Source: Isoetes taiwanensis (Eukaryota > Streptophyta > Lycopodiopsida > Isoetales > Isoetaceae). Taken from it: DNA of 64,000 bases. A model generated the notes under the pieces. It did not search any database. It was given only the letters and a program-made list of their open reading frames with translations, and was not told the origin of the DNA. Position numbers and translations under genes: made by a program. This document shows positions 62,978 to 64,000 of the stretch, piece after piece; positions within the stretch are counted from its first letter, which is position 1; each line of letters begins with the position of its first letter. The stretch is from assembly GCA_021234155.1 (NCBI GenBank), contig JAJEKV010000049.1, positions 7,103,427 through 7,167,426 on the forward strand, written 5' to 3'.

Positions 62978-63230
62978 TGGCACATTTCAACCATAAAATA
63001 CTATTTTTCATCTCTATGGTTTGTGGGTATCATTCTATTATTGCAACCAATATCATTCATAGTTTATCAAATGTTTCTCACGAATTTCTTTTGATCTAAG
63101 GTGGCTCTTTTTCACCGGCGATGAATAGAGGTATTCACTTGTCGTCACGGAGGAATATGAGCAAAGGCGAAGGGTAGAAATATTTATATAGTTTTTATTA
63201 TCACGCTTTACCCTCCTAATAGCAATACGT
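62978..63230. other. No recognised gene
   Basis: AT-rich sequence between the small ORF and the next X module. I see nothing recognisable in it. Confidence 0.4.
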
Positions 63231-63735
63231 AGCTTGAATCGACTTGTTGAAATCAATTTTGAAGGCCAACTATATCTTACTTGGCATCTAGGCATTTTGG
63301 AACTTGAATGAGAAAACACTTTCGCAAAATATAACTAACAACTTGTGCGCCTCCTGCTTGTCTTATGATTAGAGATGGTTGTTTACAAGAATTTGCAAAC
63401 CTTTAAAAGCGTGTACTTACTCTTTAAGATGTGCATTTCTATTTAATATTTCAAGACTACAATTTTATACCCTTTACGTGCTCTTTTCTTTGCAATGCAT
63501 TTTTGTAAGCAACATTGGCCAAAGTTCCATCTATATTTGCACCTGACAAGTCTTACCATCCAAAGATGCAAGCACTTAATGCATGCCCGATAAAATAGCC
63601 AGATATGAAGAAAATTGATCAAAGCAATGTTTTCCAAGCTCCAAATTCATATATTTCTTGCGGTCAAGAAGAAAGAGACATCCAACCAATGCTATTGGTC
63701 AAAGTAAGACTTGTTAGTGACAAGTTTATTTTGTT
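63231..63735 (-). repeat. Module X copy outside the main cluster
   Basis: Matches 54085-54593. It is strongly affected by CAG-site changes (CCAAAGATGC in place of CCAGCATGC at about 63559). It runs into the GC-rich unit at the same point as at 54594. Confidence 0.85.
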
Positions 63736-64000
63736 ACTTTGTTCCCTATCCGACCGCTGATCCTCCGGCTTCGAGGGGCCCTCTTGGAAGGCCCAAAAGA
63801 TTCCAGATCGGTCCCGGAGAACTTTTAATCAGCCGGGCGGCCCCGAGGCTCGGGCCTGTAGAAAACCCATGATGTCTTGTCGTTCGGGCAGGGAGGCTTC
63901 GAAATAGCAAATCGACCACAAATGCGTCGGGAATGGTAGTACCCTAGAGGAGCAAGTTACAAGTGGGTTTTGCAAAGAAAACACTCCGCCCTCCACGGTA
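63736..64000. repeat. Start of another GC-rich unit (cut by window edge)
   Basis: Aligns with 54594-54860 (AAGGCCCAAAAGATTCCAGA, CTTGTCGTTCGGGCA). The X-module/GC-array junction is the same as at 54594, so junction and array were duplicated together. Confidence 0.85.

Overview
The window looks like nuclear DNA from a land plant with a large, repeat-rich genome. It is AT-rich and gene-poor, with plant-type BiP/HSP70 copies, relics of PPR genes and a kinase, and SINE-like and hAT-like insertions. PPR relics and heavy repeat load would fit a fern or another large-genome plant, but the sequence does not fix the species. No complete, uninterrupted long gene is visible.

The centre (about 5.2-54.6 kb) is a segmental-duplication cluster built around the ER chaperone BiP. 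Copy A (5522-7523, +) is the best preserved. Copies B (21158-23136, -), C (34183-36175, -) and D (49296-51265, -) are broken. B and C sit in two direct repeats about 13.0 kb apart. The A side (about 5.2-17.1 kb) is in the opposite orientation, and the two orientations meet at a short spacer (17147-17206) holding a perfect 8-bp palindrome. D lost its start codon at a breakpoint. Around the BiP copies the same modules recur in shuffled order. Names used below: X (about 500-600 bp, with the motif CATTGGCCAAAGTTCCATCT), Y (about 450 bp, around TTTTCCACGTTTTAAGG), Z (about 600 bp, containing a TC/GA microsatellite), U (flank of the BiP tail stubs) and W (about 800 bp, with a variable poly-A/poly-T tract). 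Short stubs carrying only the last codons of BiP plus its 3'UTR occur at about 9.4, 18.1 and 31.1 kb.

The duplications act as natural empty-site controls. They expose a 569-bp hAT-type element with an 8-bp target duplication (11871-12439), a tRNA-derived SINE (8697-8920), a (TC)60 expansion, and PPR fragments present in the C unit only.

Left of the cluster (1-5.2 kb) is a reverse-strand PPR relic whose 3' end is tandemly duplicated, plus small repeats. Between C and D (41.3-48.6 kb) lies mostly single-copy sequence without a recognisable gene. From 54.6 kb rightward there is a GC-rich tandem array (54.6-58.4 kb), an 835-bp pyrimidine tract, four tRNA-like repeats, a broken protein-kinase relic (60.7-62.2 kb), a telo-box-rich hairpin and a small ORF for a possible secreted peptide. 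At the right edge the X-module/GC-array junction recurs.

An overarching observation is that differences between repeat copies concentrate at CAG/CTG sites and look like small substitutions plus indels. That resembles systematic miscalling at methylated CHG sites better than biological mutation. Some apparent BiP frameshifts may therefore be artefacts, and the same signal would imply that the cluster is silenced chromatin.
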